From Cryptomeria japonica (lineage: Eukaryota; Streptophyta; Pinopsida; Cupressales; Cupressaceae), in assembly GCF_030272615.1 (NCBI RefSeq), contig NC_081407.1, positions 435,462,730 through 435,526,729 on the forward strand: 64,000 bases of DNA, written 5' to 3'. This document shows, in pieces, positions 1 to 11,689 of this stretch (positions within the stretch are counted from its first letter, which is position 1; each line of letters begins with the position of its first letter). The notes under the pieces were generated by a model. That model did no database searches, was not told the DNA's origin, and worked only from the letters and a program-made list of their open reading frames with translations. A program made the position numbers and the translations under genes.

Positions 1-1982
1 GGTCTTATATATCTCAGTTACTTCAATAGTTGTGGGGGCACTTCTTGCCCAACATGATGATCAGGGAAAAGAGAGATCAATTTACCACATCAGCCAAACC
101 TTGGTCAGATTTGAGCTTAATTACTCTTCCATGGAAAAAAACATGCATAGCCATTGTCTTTTGTTTGCAAAAACTTTGAGACTACATGCTAAGTCATATA
201 GTTAAGCTCATTTACATGATTGATCCACTAAAGTACTTGCTATCAAAGACAACCCTAATAGGCCACATACAAAAGTGGGTTAAGTTGCTCAATGAGTTTG
301 AAATATAGTATGTAGATAGAAAGGCTATCAAGAGGCAGGTCATTGTCGACCAGTTAGTAGAAACACCCTTGGTTGCTACTTATCTATTGATCACTAAGTT
401 TCCTGATGAATATGTCTACTCAATTACAACACAACCTCTCTGGAAACTTTATTTTGATGGTTCAAATACATAGAAAAGCCTAGGGGCAAGATTCTTATTT
501 GTCACCCCACAAGGTGATCTCTTCCCCAAGTAATTCAGGATCTCCTTCCCATGTACCAATAATATTTCTAAATATGAAGGGTTAATCATTGGTTTAAAGA
601 TAACTATTCAATGGAAAATATCAGATATCCTAGTCTATGACAATTCACAACTAGTCATCTAACAAGTCAATGACAAATATCGAATCAAGGATAACAAGCT
701 CCAACCATACAAAAGAATAGTTGATTACCTTAAGAAGAACTTCCAGAGCATCATATTTGATCAGATTCCTAGAACTTAGAACAAGGCACTAGATGCAATG
801 GCTACTATCGGGTCCCTTATTCACATTGAATCAAATAGTCCAAGATATGAGTTTTTAGTTGAGCAACTTTTGTAGCCCACATTTGAGACATCGCACACAG
901 AAATGGTGTGCAAAATTATTGGACCCCAATCACCCTGGTACCATGATATCCATGCTTACCTCAAAGATGATACCATTCCACCTAACATATCCCACAATGA
1001 ACATTGAAACCTTATCCGCCGTTGTGCTTGATTTACCCTCATAGGAGATAATTTATATAATCACAACTACCATGGCATCCTTGCTAGATGTCTAATCTTG
1101 CGATGAAAGAAGTGCATGTCAGAACTTGTGGTGCTCATACAAGTGGATACGTCCTTGACAAACAACTCTTAAGAGTGGGATATTAATGGCCCACTTTGGA
1201 ACATGACTATTGTGAATTTGTCAAGAAATGTGTGCCTTGATAGTGGCATGGAGACCTAATTCATGTTCCAATATAGGATTTGCATCCTATCACAACACCA
1301 TGGCCTTTCTCTACATGGGGCCTTGACCTCATTGGTAAGATCCATCCCCCTTCCTCAGATGGACACAAGTTTATCATTGCCACTACTGAGTACTTCACCA
1401 AGTTGGTCGAAGAAATCCCTCTCACCCTCACTACTAGTGTCCAGGTGTTCAAGTTTATCCTATACCACATCATTTGCCACAATGGAATCCCTTCCACCAT
1501 CATAACAAATAATGGTACCCCATTCAAAAAATAACATATGCGTGATCTTTGTTCTGCATTTCATATCCAACACCGTTGGTCTACTTTGTACTATCCCCAA
1601 GGGAATGGTCAGGCTGAGGCAACTAATAAAACCTTACTTTGTATCCTAAAGAAAGTTGTCAATGAAACTGGTTGTGACTGACACCTCCATCTCAATATTT
1701 CCCTTTAGGCCTATCGCAGTAGTATCCAAACTCCTACTAGAGCCACCCCATATTCCCTTGTCTATGGTGCATAAGCGATCTTACCAATTGAGATCAAATT
1801 GCCATCACTATACATATCCTTGAAATAGTTTGTTTCTGATGAATACTATAGAGTGGCAAGACTAGCTTAGCTGGATCTTCTTGGCAAGCAACATCATAAG
1901 GCCTATGATCATCTAAAAATATATCGGCTCTGCCTTAAGACACAATATTAGAAGAGGGTCCACCCTCACGACTTTAAATTAG
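1..1982 (+). pseudogene. Tat-like Ty3/gypsy pol remnant: end of RT/RNase H, second RNase H, integrase (element F, left half)
   Basis: Translated in shifting frames, this stretch reads as the 3' half of a Ty3/gypsy pol. Bases 1-180 give the end of the RT-linked RNase H. Around 441-466 there is WKLYFDGS, followed by a domain of the second (plant/archaeal-type) RNase H kind that marks the Tat lineage. From about 1160 an integrase zinc-binding remnant precedes the catalytic core: WGLDLIG near 1316, NNGTPF near 1510 (the family's second catalytic Asp is Asn here) and YPQGNGQAE near 1590. Many stops and frame changes make it a pseudogene. The reading breaks at HDFKL, at base 1982, where element G is inserted, and resumes at 7279. 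The 5' part of F lies outside the window. Confidence 0.85.
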
Positions 1983-3481
1983 TGGTGTAAGAGTACCCAT
2001 GGTGATCATGCCTCTATGAGCCATTTTGAGTTTTTGAGTTTTGGTTCATGTCAAATGTCTTCAAATAAGGTCCTATGGACCATTTGTGTGAGTTTGAGTT
2101 CAATTGTAGGGTAATGGTGTTCAATAAGCCTATATGGGCAGATGTTGTCAAAAGTGTGTCAATGATGAATTCATGGATGTAATCTTGTTCCAAGGTCTAT
2201 TTGACCTCTTTCAGACATGTTTGGGTGATTTCAAATCATTTGATGGTTTTTACAAAGTTTTGTAAGCAACAAGCAAAAGTTGTCATTATGTAAAAGTTGT
2301 AAAACAGAAGATTGTAAAATTGTAGAAGCCCAATGGTCATGGACATTCAAAGGGAAGTTAGAAACATCGTATGAGTATTATTATGGTTTTAAATATGTTG
2401 TGAACTCGAGGTAGTGGGGTGGTGGCTGGATTGTAGGCATTGTGCATAAAGAAGATTAGTAAAAAAATTAACATTTCCAGAAATTTTATGATTTCTTATT
2501 GTTGCAGAGCTTAGTACAACCATGTAAGGAATTTTAACCATCTGAAACCTATGGGAATGTTTAGTAATATGAATTATATTTCCTTTGGATGTGGTCCCAT
2601 ACAATTTGGTGGAGAATTGAGTGAGTTTTTGAACTTTTTCATGAGACAGGTCTGCAACCCGTGGGTATGATGGTTTGCATATAAAATTAATGATTCATCT
2701 TATTTTTATTGTTGGAATCCCATATAAATTGATGGTTTTAAATCTTATAAAGTCTAATCTATTATTTCAATGGTTTTAGGCATGTTGGATGATGTGTAGG
2801 GGCAATATGGCGATGCCCTAAGTATGTTACCTATGCATCTTTTGTCCACTTGACAGTGCAATCATACGAATTTGTAAGAATAAAGAAAGAATGATTATTA
2901 TATTTCCAAAACCTCATGAATCCATCTAATTGAGGTCTTCCTAAGAGGTCTGAGTGGGTTTTGTGATAATTTTGGGTGATTGGAGATATGTTCCTTTGTA
3001 AAAGAGGGCTAATTGAGCCTTAGTGTAGTAAGAAACCCTTAATTTTGATAGAACTGGTACAAAACATCATATACCCATTTGAGATATTATTAAAAAATCC
3101 CAAAAGGGTATCTAAAATTTCTCTTATTTTTTGGAGAAATGGCCTAAGGAAGGAGAAATTTTAACTAGTCCTAAAAAGGAGGGCTAGTAGGAGCTAGAAG
3201 CCAAAACAGGGTATAGGCCACAAGGGTGACTTGAAATTTCTTGGGTGGAAAAATCAACTTGAACACACCATAAATACATGATATAAGCCTTTGGTATTGT
3301 TGTGGAGAATTTGGGAGTCCAATCTTGCATATGGTGCCTTTGGAGGGACTAATTGAGTGCTCACCATAACTACACTTTTGTGCAAGGAGCAGACCCCAAG
3401 CATGGTTGGGATATTTTGATTGTTTGAGGAGTGAAACAAGATTGAAACATTGATTTGAACCACACTCCCACCTCTACATTA
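1983..3481 (+). repeat. 5' LTR of element G
   Basis: Starts TGGTGTAAGAGTACCC and ends ACATTA. It aligns along its length with 5773-7273, with scattered substitutions and small indels, so the insertion is not very recent. Confidence 0.88.
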
Positions 3482-3483
3482 AT

Positions 3484-3495
3484 TGGTATGGGATC
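3484..3495 (+). other. Degenerate primer binding site of element G
   Basis: TGGTATGGGATC begins two bases after the 5' LTR. It matches 9 of 12 positions of the plant initiator tRNA-Met primer site TGGTATCAGAGC, which elements A2, B, C and H have in exact form. Confidence 0.5.
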
Positions 3496-3703
3496 TTAGG
3501 GATTAGGTCTCTTGGAGGAGATTGGTTGAAATTTGAACAAAAGGAAGGTTGGAATTTGAAAGATCAAGATGCCTCCTAAGAACAGTGGCCCTGCTAGAGA
3601 TTTGCAGGAGTTAAAAGAGAAACATACAGGGTTGTTGGTGTCCTATAATGTTGTGTTGTAAAGGATTTATACCCTTGAGTCTAACCAAAGAAGAGGTGTA
3701 GCA

Positions 3704-4690
3704 TTGGATAATGAAAGTAAACCCAAGGAAGAAGAAGGGAAAGGAGAGAATGAAGGACAAGAAGAAAAATTGGACCCTGAGGAACATAGGACAATAAGAC
3801 TTCTAAGAGAATTTCAAGGTGATAAACATAAGGTGGAAGTTGATTTGCCTATGTATGGAGGGAATTTGAATGATGAAGAGATTCTAGAATGCATTGCATC
3901 TATGGACAATCACTTTCAATGTGAAGATGTTCCTGATGAGCAACAGGTAAATATAGCAAAGACAAAGATGGAGGGACATGCATTGTTATGGTGGGACTAT
4001 AAACAAGTTGAAAGGAGAAAGAGAGGTAAAGCAAAGATAGTTTCTTGGGACAGAATGGTTGCAAGAATTAAATGTAAGTTTCTTCCTAAAGACTATGAAG
4101 TTAAACTGTATAAGAAACTCCAAGGATTGAAACAAAAAGAGTTAAATGTCAAAACTTATACTGATGAATTCTATAATTTAAGCATAAGATCAGGTAGGAT
4201 GGAACATGAGGTTGAAAAGGCTGCTAGATACCTTGGTGGACTTAGGTTTAACATTCAAGATGAACTAGTAGTGGAAAATCCAAGGATGGTTGAAGAATAT
4301 TATCAAATGTCAATAAGAGTGGAGGAAAAAATGAAAATAAGACAAGATAAGTCAAATAGAGGCAGAGGCATCACCTTCAGGAGCAAAGGAACATTTTATA
4401 CTTCAAGTCAATCAAATGAAGGCCAAGAAGATGAAAACAAATTAAGTCAATTGCAAGGTGTAGATTTTAGAGGTAGAGGCACAAGAGGTAGATTTGGTGG
4501 AGGTAGGAATTCCAATTCATTTTTAGGTAGATTCTATAATTTTCAAGAGTTTGGACACCCAACATTGAAGTGCCTCGAGAGACAAGGATCTACAAAAAGT
4601 GGTGGTGAAAGACGAGGTGAAAAGATATCCAAATTGCACAAAAAGATGAAGGTGAAAGTGTCAAATCTCCAAGTCATGTTTCTGCTCTAG
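3704..4690 (+). CDS. Gag-like protein of element G (Ty3/gypsy retrotrans_gag type)
   Basis: A 328-codon open frame. After an acidic Glu/Lys-rich start (residues 1-30) comes a region typical of the gypsy Gag core: DLPMYGG, then EGHALLWWDYK near residues 90-100, FLPKDYE and a Leu/Tyr-rich stretch to about residue 215. A basic Arg/Gly-rich linker follows. A CCHC knuckle remnant (FYNFQEFGHPTLKC, about 277-290) has lost its first two cysteines. The initiator codon used here is TTG at 3704, so the true start may be elsewhere upstream. Gag packages RNA into virus-like particles; with a broken knuckle this copy is probably not functional. Confidence 0.75.
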   Translation: MDNESKPKEEEGKGENEGQEEKLDPEEHRTIRLLREFQGDKHKVEVDLPMYGGNLNDEEILECIASMDNHFQCEDVPDEQQVNIAKTKMEGHALLWWDYKQVERRKRGKAKIVSWDRMVARIKCKFLPKDYEVKLYKKLQGLKQKELNVKTYTDEFYNLSIRSGRMEHEVEKAARYLGGLRFNIQDELVVENPRMVEEYYQMSIRVEEKMKIRQDKSNRGRGITFRSKGTFYTSSQSNEGQEDENKLSQLQGVDFRGRGTRGRFGGGRNSNSFLGRFYNFQEFGHPTLKCLERQGSTKSGGERRGEKISKLHKKMKVKVSNLQVMFLL

Positions 4691-4779
4691 AAGAAGGTGA
4701 ATCATTGATGCTGAGAAGAACACTTTTGAAGGAATCTAAGGAGAAGGATATGACTCAAAGAAGGAGCTTGTTTAGGACC

Positions 4780-5140
4780 ACATGCAAATGTAAAGGTAAA
4801 GTATGCAAAGTAGTAATAGATTCGGGTTCCACTGACAATATGGTGTCTAGAGAGACAAACTAAAACTAGAAAGAGTTCCTCATCAAGCACCATATAGACC
4901 CTCTTGGGTAAATCATAATTTGTCATTATTGGTGAATGCACAAATATTTGTTGAGTTTCAGATTAGTGAATATAGAGATAGGGTTCTTTGTGACATTCTA
5001 CCTATGGATTCTTACCATCTACTTCTTGGTAGGCCATGGAAATTTGATAGGCAGTCAATTTATGATGGTAGGGAGAATACCTACACCATTAAGAAGGATG
5101 GAATTTTTTTTGTATTAAACCAATTGCAGGACAATGAATA
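4780..5140 (+). pseudogene. Retropepsin-like protease remnant of element G
   Basis: VVIDSGSTDNMVS near 4808-4846 is the aspartic protease active-site motif (DSG). After a stop and a frame change, the frame at 4920-5141 gives CDILPMDSYHLLLGRPW, a typical C-terminal part of gypsy proteases, then YDGRENTY. The polyprotein is broken and no reverse transcriptase follows. Confidence 0.75.
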
Positions 5141-5150
5141 AGCAAGAGGC

Positions 5151-5268
5151 AAGGTAGCAAAAATCATCTTGGTTGGCAAGAAGGAGTCAGTCAAGGTAAG
5201 TGAAGAGGAATAAAGAAGAGGAATCAAGGTAGCAAAAATCATCTTGGGAGGCAAGAAGGAGTCAGTCA
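5151..5268 (+). repeat. Short tandem duplication inside element G
   Basis: AAGGTAGCAAAAATCATCTT and the following 23 bases (5151-5193) recur at 5226-5268, a period of 75 bp with a few differences. It lies in the region where pol would be expected. From here to 5772 I see no coding sequence. Confidence 0.7.
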
Positions 5269-5772
5269 CTCCTATGTTTGGAGATACCAAATTAGAAGGT
5301 TTGCAAACTATTTTAGTCAAGGATGACAAAGGTAAGATGTTGATACCTAAAATAGACCAAGAAAAGGCTAAAGAGTAGATGCATGTGTAGTCACAAGGTG
5401 GGTGAAAGGAAGATAAAGCAATCCTAGTTGGGACTATGATTTGTCCTATAGTGGTAAAAGAAGTTGATAGGGAGTCATGTTCTACAATAATAGATCATTT
5501 TGGGTCTGATAAACATAATGAATCAGGGGTTCCAATGACGGAGAAGCTGAGGTATAAAGGGCAAGTGAATGGAATAGGAGCTAGGAGTGTTTGGCAAGAG
5601 TAAAAGGACAAATGCAAGAATGAAGAAGTTATGATGGAGAAACCGGTTCAAGGTACTTTTGGTAAAAAAAATTGTGCAGGTACTCAAGCAAGGATGACAA
5701 CTCAGAAGGTCAGAGATGGACAAGGGAAATCTTATTTCCAAGAGACTTGGAAAATTTCCAAGCTTGGTTGTA

Positions 5773-7273
5773 TGGTGCAGGAGCACCCATGGTGATCATG
5801 TCTCTATGAGGCCATTTTGAGTTTTGGTTCATGTCAAATGTCTTCAAATAAGGTCCTATGAACCATTTGTGTGAGTTTGAGTTCAATTGTAGGGTCATGG
5901 TGTTCAATAAGTCTACATGGGAAAATATTGTCAAAAGTGTTTCAATGATGAATTCATGGATGAAATCTTGTTCCAAGGTCTATTTGACCTCTTCTAGGAA
6001 TGTTTAGGTGATTTCAAATCATTTTGATGTTTTTTACAAAGTTTTGTAAGCAACACGCAAAAGTTGCTAAAGTTGTCATTATGTAAAAGTTATAAAAGGG
6101 GAGATTGTAAAATTGTAGAAGCCTAATGGTCATGGGAATACAAAGGGAAGTTATAAATATTGCAAGAGGATGATGAGGGTTTTAAATGTTTCAAACTTGA
6201 GGTATTGGGGTGGTGGTCAGATTAAAGGCATTGTGCATAAAAAAGATTAATAAAAAAATTAACATTTCCAGAAATTCTTTGATTTCTTGTTGTTGCAGAG
6301 CTTAGTACAGCCATGTATGTAATTTTAACCAACTAAAACCTATGGGAATTTTTATTACTATGAATTATCTTTCCTTTGGATCCAGTCCCATACAATTTGG
6401 TGGACAATTAAGTGAGTTTTTGAACCTTTTCATGAGACAGGTTTGCAACCCGTCGGTATGAGGGTTTGCATATAAAATTAATGATTCCTCTTCTTTTTTA
6501 TTGTTGGAATCCCTTATAAATTGATGGTTTGCAAGATTAGAAAGTTTAATATATTATTTAAAGGGTTGTAGGCATGTTGGATGATGTGTAGGGGTAATAT
6601 GACGATGCCCTAAGTATGTTACCTATGCATCTTTTGTCCATTTGAAAGTGCAATCATATGAATTTGTAAGAATAAAGGAAGAATGATTGTTTCTATTTCC
6701 AAAACCTTGTGAATCAATCTAATTTATTTCTACCTAAGAGGTCTGAGTGGGTTTTGTGAGAATTTTGGGTGATTGGAGATAGGCTCCTTTGTAAAAGAGG
6801 GCTAATTGAGCCCTAGTGCAAGGATAAACCCTTAATTTTGATAGACTTGTTACAAAACATCATATACCCATTTTGAGATTATTTAAAACTCCCAAAATAA
6901 TATCTAAAACTTCTCTTATTTTGTGGAGAAACAACTTGAGGAAGGATAACTTTTAACCAACCCTAAAAAGGAGGGCTAGTAGGAGCTAGAAGCAAAAATA
7001 GGGTATAGGCCATAAGGGTGACTTGAAACTTTTTGGGTGGAAAAATCTAGTTGACCACACTATAATTACATGATATAAGCCTTTTTTATGGTTTTGGAGT
7101 GGTTGGGAGTCCAATCTTGCATATGGTGCTTTTGGAGGGACCAATTGAGTGTTCATTGTAACTGTACATTTCTGTAAGGAGAAAACCCCAAGCATGGTTG
7201 GGATGTTTTGATTGTTTGAGGAGTGAAAGAAGACTGAAACATTTATTTGAACCATACTCCTACCTCTGCATCA
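5773..7273 (+). repeat. 3' LTR of element G
   Basis: Starts TGGTGCAGGAGCACCC and ends GCATCA, followed by the target duplication ATTAG. It preserves the family termini better than the 5' copy. Confidence 0.88.
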
Positions 7274-7278
7274 ATTAG

Positions 7279-7500
7279 GCAACCTAGTTCTTAGAGAGAG
7301 TCCACAGAATCAACGGGACCAAGAACAAAAAGGAGATTTTGAAGCCAACTGGCTAGGTCCTAGGTCCTTATGTGGTCACAACAAAGTATGATTCAGGGGC
7401 ATATCACTTATCAAATCTATAAGAAGAAACCTCTCAACGATCCCCTCAATATTTTGCACCTAAAAAGGTTCTATGCCTAGTCTGTGGTAGTGTACCTCAT
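7279..7500 (+). pseudogene. Tat-like integrase C-terminal end (element F, right half)
   Basis: Removing element G and one copy of its target duplication joins ...HDFKL to GNLVLRES, the usual start of the gypsy integrase C-terminal region. NWLGP follows near 7345, and further on comes a region like the end of a Tat pol. This continuity confirms that 1-1982 and this piece are one element. Stops and a frame change are present. Confidence 0.8.
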
Positions 7501-8925
7501 GTTCAAAATCAAAAAAATTGAAAAAAATAAAAAATACAATTTTTTTTTTAAATGACAAAAATAGTAAAGAGAAATAATTTCATCAAATACTGAAAAATTG
7601 GTAAACATGTACCTTGGACATGTACATATGGTGAAAACCTGGCAGCAAGCACTATGTCTAAAAGGATAGTTGCATTATCCTTTAAGCCCTCACATCCATC
7701 TTTCCATAGCGTGGTATTCATTGTTACTTGCCCCCATCTGCATCTCCATCGATTTACCTCTTTTCCATGTGGTATCCCATGGTACCCACACTCATTCACC
7801 TTCATCTACGTCACCTTGTGCCTCATTTTTCCATAGACCTTGTAAATAACCCTCTACGCTAGGTCTTTTGTGCATAGTGTCTTGTCTTGTATTATTCCTC
7901 CTGGTTCTTTTTGATCTCTTTGTCAGTTGTATGTAGGTGTCCCTTGTATATAGGTGTCACTGTACATAGCTATGGGTGTCGGTCATTTCTTTCAAGATCA
8001 TATCTTATTAGCTAGTTCAACAATCATCTTTGAGCATCCTTGTCATCACGATCATATTAGGTCCCTTTTGTCAGCCCGTCTCTCATCAATCTTTTATCTT
8101 GGTGTTGTTTCAAGATATATCATTCTCACATCAACAACACCCATCATTCATTTGTGTAGGATGTATTCTTCCTCAATTCAGACACTATCAATCCCCATCC
8201 AATCAATTATCCTTTGACAAAAGATATCTGATACACTTGTGTTGGCTTTGATTCTTTTTATCCTTGTTTATCTTTTTAAGCTCCTTGGGTCATGTTTCCT
8301 CTTAGTCGCCATGATCTTTTATATCATGGTGCACTGTGAATAAAAAGGCTCAAGATGTGATCTTGTTGCTTTTGGTTTTTTCTTGGCGTGAATTTTGGAT
8401 GTGTTCCTTGTTTTACCCTCATGAGGTCTTGGTTATCTCATGTTACATTAGGACATGTCTTCTGCTTGTGGTTGTTCTAGAACCATTTCCTACAGGGTCT
8501 CTTTAACTCTGTGTGGTGCTAGAATAACTTGCGTGTCTATTTATATGTGTTAGTCCATGTATTGGCTATGAAATTTCACCTTGGTTTCTTATACCTTGAT
8601 GACTCATAGACATGGATAAATCAAAATAAGTGCTCACTAGATGTCATCTCATTTTGCAGGTGCCCGTGCTCCATGATGTTTCCATCTCCATCTCCATTGC
8701 ATTTACATTTTCCTCCCTTCCCATCTGCTTCTTTCCTTCCATCCCGTTCATTGGGGCATTGTTTCTTTTAAGATGCCGCCTGATCTGCCTTCCTCTATGC
8801 ACCCTCTTAAGGGGCCATCCCTACCCATTCCTTCGCCTACTTTGGGTAGTTTTGTCACCCCCCTTTTTTTCTTCCCTCACAAGTATCTTATTATCTTCGC
8901 ACTAATGCTATTATAACGCCATCGT
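7501..8925 (+). other. 3' non-coding region of Tat-like element F
   Basis: Between the end of pol and the purine tract lie 1.4 kb without recognisable protein. Tat-group elements commonly have a long untranslated stretch here. Short open frames (for example 7654-7836 and 8630-8905) are pyrimidine-rich and show no domain. A poly-T run sits at about 7542. Confidence 0.5.
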
Positions 8926-8939
8926 GAAGAGGGGCAAAA
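8926..8939 (+). other. Polypurine tract of element F
   Basis: GAAGAGGGGCAAAA lies directly before TGTAGACA, the LTR start. The same tract-plus-LTR junction (AAAGAGGGGCAAAA then TGTAGACG) occurs in element E on the minus strand at 47240-47220, which supports both calls. Confidence 0.75.
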
Positions 8940-10150
8940 TGTAGACACTTAAATTTGACTAATCAATTTAGCCAAATTTAAATCCCTTAGCCACTTATGT
9001 TTATTAAATAACTCATGTCATTTAATTAAATATAACATCCTATCCTCTCTAGCCAAATTGATTCAATTAATAAGGCCTTCTCCAACTAATTAACAAAATA
9101 TCTGAATTAATTAACCCATCCACCTTTTCTCCTAATCCTTGAATTAATTAATCAAATTAATTAATTCCCCTTTTCCATCCCCTTATTTGAATTTAATAAA
9201 TTCAAATATTCCATTTGGATCATATGTCTACCTCTCCCCTCACATGTGTGTGCACATTCCCTAATTTCCTAAATATTAGGATATTGAAACCAATTTTGGG
9301 TGGCTTCCTCCCAAAATGGACATGTGTCCTTGAGGAAACATGTCATGTCCCTTCTTGGCACTTGTCTCTCTAAGGGGTGCATGGCCTCCCTTGTTGAGGA
9401 ATCTTATTCCACATGGCGTTCTTAGGATTGCCACTTGTCCTCCTTGAGGACAAGTGTTGCATTTTTCCAATCCTTTCATCTCCTCCCAACTCCTATTTAA
9501 TCCCCCCTCTTTTTCAAGAAAATCATCCCCTTTCCATACAATCACACCATTATAATGCAATATTTCATCCACTCCTTTCACATCCATATCATCATAATGC
9601 CAAATTTCTTTCATGATTTTGCAATCATACCCTCATAATGAAAAAATCCCATCCAATCATGTCATCCATCTTTCCATGCTTTTGATCCAATTCGCACAAT
9701 CCCGCATCACGGAGCACAATCGAGCACACACTATTCCATTGAGCACACATCCATCCAGAGAACAATTAAATCAATGGGACATTGGTTTGATTTTCATTGT
9801 TGTTATTTGATGTTTCTAATTTCCTCTTTTATAATGTTCTCAATCTTGAGGTGTTTGAGTGAAATCCAATGTTAGCTTAGATTGCTTAGTTTTAGCTTTT
9901 CTATCTTTCGTATTCATGCACAATATCCTTCACACAACTAGTTACAATCCTAGAGAAATTCACATATCACCACACACACACACATACTTATTTACAATGG
10001 AGAAATATGAAACATGTAAGGTATAACTATTTTTATCAATCATTTAATTTACATTGATTTCATACTTTATTGATAATTGTTGATTTGTAAATTTTGGTAT
10101 TTTGTTGTTGTTATTCATATTTTCATATTTCATGATTCAACATCCACACT
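8940..10150 (+). repeat. 3' LTR of Tat-like element F (right edge approximate)
   Basis: The start is fixed by TGTAGACA after the purine tract. The end is not: the 5' LTR is outside the window and I could not find a target duplication. The stretch is AT-rich, with a short CA run near 9975. The right edge is an estimate from where the sequence character changes. Confidence 0.45.
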
Positions 10151-10657
10151 ATTAAATATTATTAAACTTTTCATGGACCAACTAGGAGTCAAATCCCACC
10201 ACTAAGATATCAACCCTCTTGGTGACGTTTTCATCTTTGGATCAAATGTAGCCCATTTTCAAACACCCCCCTTAAGACACACTATAAATTGTTGTGGATC
10301 CTAGCTTGGATTGGCTCTATTGACCTAACCTCTAATATCATGTTAAAAAATTTATGGACCAGTTAGGAATCAAACTTATGACCTCTCATTTATTTTTTGG
10401 GTATTATACCACTAAGTTATCAACCCTCTTGGTGAATGGTCAATATTTGGTTCAAGTTTGGCTCATTTTCCAATAAATACCCACTAAAAGAAACTAATAA
10501 ACATGACAACACTTGTCAAAAACTCTACTACATCCAAAAATTGTAGTGTTCTTGTTGAAATAGCATTAATAAATTTACATTGACAACTAGAAACAAGACA
10601 TTATCTACAAATTGTATGAAAAACATAGAATTTAATGTAAATTGATAATAATATTTT
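10151..10657. repeat. Unassigned stretch with a diverged direct duplication
   Basis: A segment starting CATGGACCAACTAGGAGTCA (about 10175) recurs at about 10354 as TATGGACCAGTTAGGAATCA. Both continue into TATCAACCCTCTTGGTGA and then a TTT.GG(A/T)TCAA...GCCCATTTTC-like stretch. The second copy holds about 30 extra bases. No gene is seen. Confidence 0.5.
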
Positions 10658-11689
10658 TGTTGGTATTTTGGTATGGTTTTGTCATTGATGTCAACACCTA
10701 CTAAAAACAAGCACTTTGGAGATCCAGCAACAGTTACTGGTATATGGTTCACTGGTAGGATATAATGTTCACCGGTACCTGGAATGATATAGAAGACACT
10801 TGGTAATGTCGAAGACATTGTGTGGACACTTTGTTTTGAAGAATTGATCATTGATATATTCATATTTGCATATTTTCTTTTACCGAAAAATAGGTCCAGG
10901 TTATCTAGGGTTACACTGGCAGGTTTATCTTTTCCAGATCAGCATGGCACACTATGGAGATGATTTATTATTGATACAAATACATTAAGACGACATGTTT
11001 AATCGGTTATTGCATCGGATATTATATTATTTGTAAAATGATTTTATTGTAATATCTTGTAGAGCCGACCTACTAAAATTGGTCTTAGGGTATGGTATAA
11101 ATGTAAGATCTTGATTGTAAGATCAAGTGTGGAATGCGAAAAAGAATTAAGTGAAGGTATATGTGAGATTAAGCAGAGGTATACACAAAGACATCATTTG
11201 AAGGTGAAGCTAGGTTTTTGCATAAGCATATCAACATTACACCGGTACTGAATCCAACATATGAAGGTGCTATTTTGTGCAGTACATTCTTATTGGATTT
11301 AACCATCCTACTGTAGTCAGTGTGACTCCCATTTTGTGATTGAGCAGTGAGCTCTAGGTTGTTGGCCTTTCTGCATGTGCAGACCCCATTTATGTACACT
11401 TACTATTTGCAGTAGTATCATCTGATTGTGGGTAAGGTTTTCCACCGTGGTTTTTCCCCTTATAGAGTTTCCACGTACAAATATTGGTGTTATGTGTTGT
11501 GGATGACTTTATGTTTATGTTTCATGCATTAATCTTCACCGGTATAGCAATTTATTGTTAACACTGTCTACTAGAATACTTAACTGGTTTACCGGTATTA
11601 AGCATCAAGTTGGTTAATTGATTTTTGGTTTGAATTTATTAGGCAACTGATTCAGCCCCCCCCCCTCTCAGTTGTCTCTGGGTTAAACA
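10658..11689 (+). repeat. Solo copia LTR of family A (A1)
   Basis: It matches along its length the LTRs of element A2 at 30225 and 56511. It starts TGTTGGTATTTTGGTATGG and ends in a C-rich tract, CAGTTGTCTC and TTAAACA. No primer site or internal sequence follows. The flanks ATTTT and ATATT could be a decayed 5-bp duplication (4 of 5 match), as expected of a solo LTR left by recombination. Confidence 0.8.

Larger units (their letters stand above)
1983..7273 (+). mobile_element. Element G: pol-less Ty3/gypsy LTR retrotransposon nested in F
   Basis: Two direct repeats of 1,499 and 1,501 bp flank 2.3 kb. The whole is bordered by the perfect 5-bp duplication ATTAG (1978-1982 and 7274-7278), and the host integrase reading frame is continuous across it. 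The interior carries a gag-like ORF and a protease-like remnant but no reverse transcriptase, RNase H or integrase, so it would depend on another element for movement. Its LTR start TGGTGCAGGAGCACCCATGG and about 40 bp before the 3' LTR are shared with element H. Confidence 0.9.

Noticed and set aside
1263-1527. Overlapping frames on both strands at the F integrase
   Set aside because: Only the frame at 1280-1534 matches integrase; the others are shadows.
7654-8905. Short open frames in the 3' region of F as host genes
   Set aside because: Pyrimidine-rich low-complexity translations without domains, lying between Tat integrase and its purine tract.
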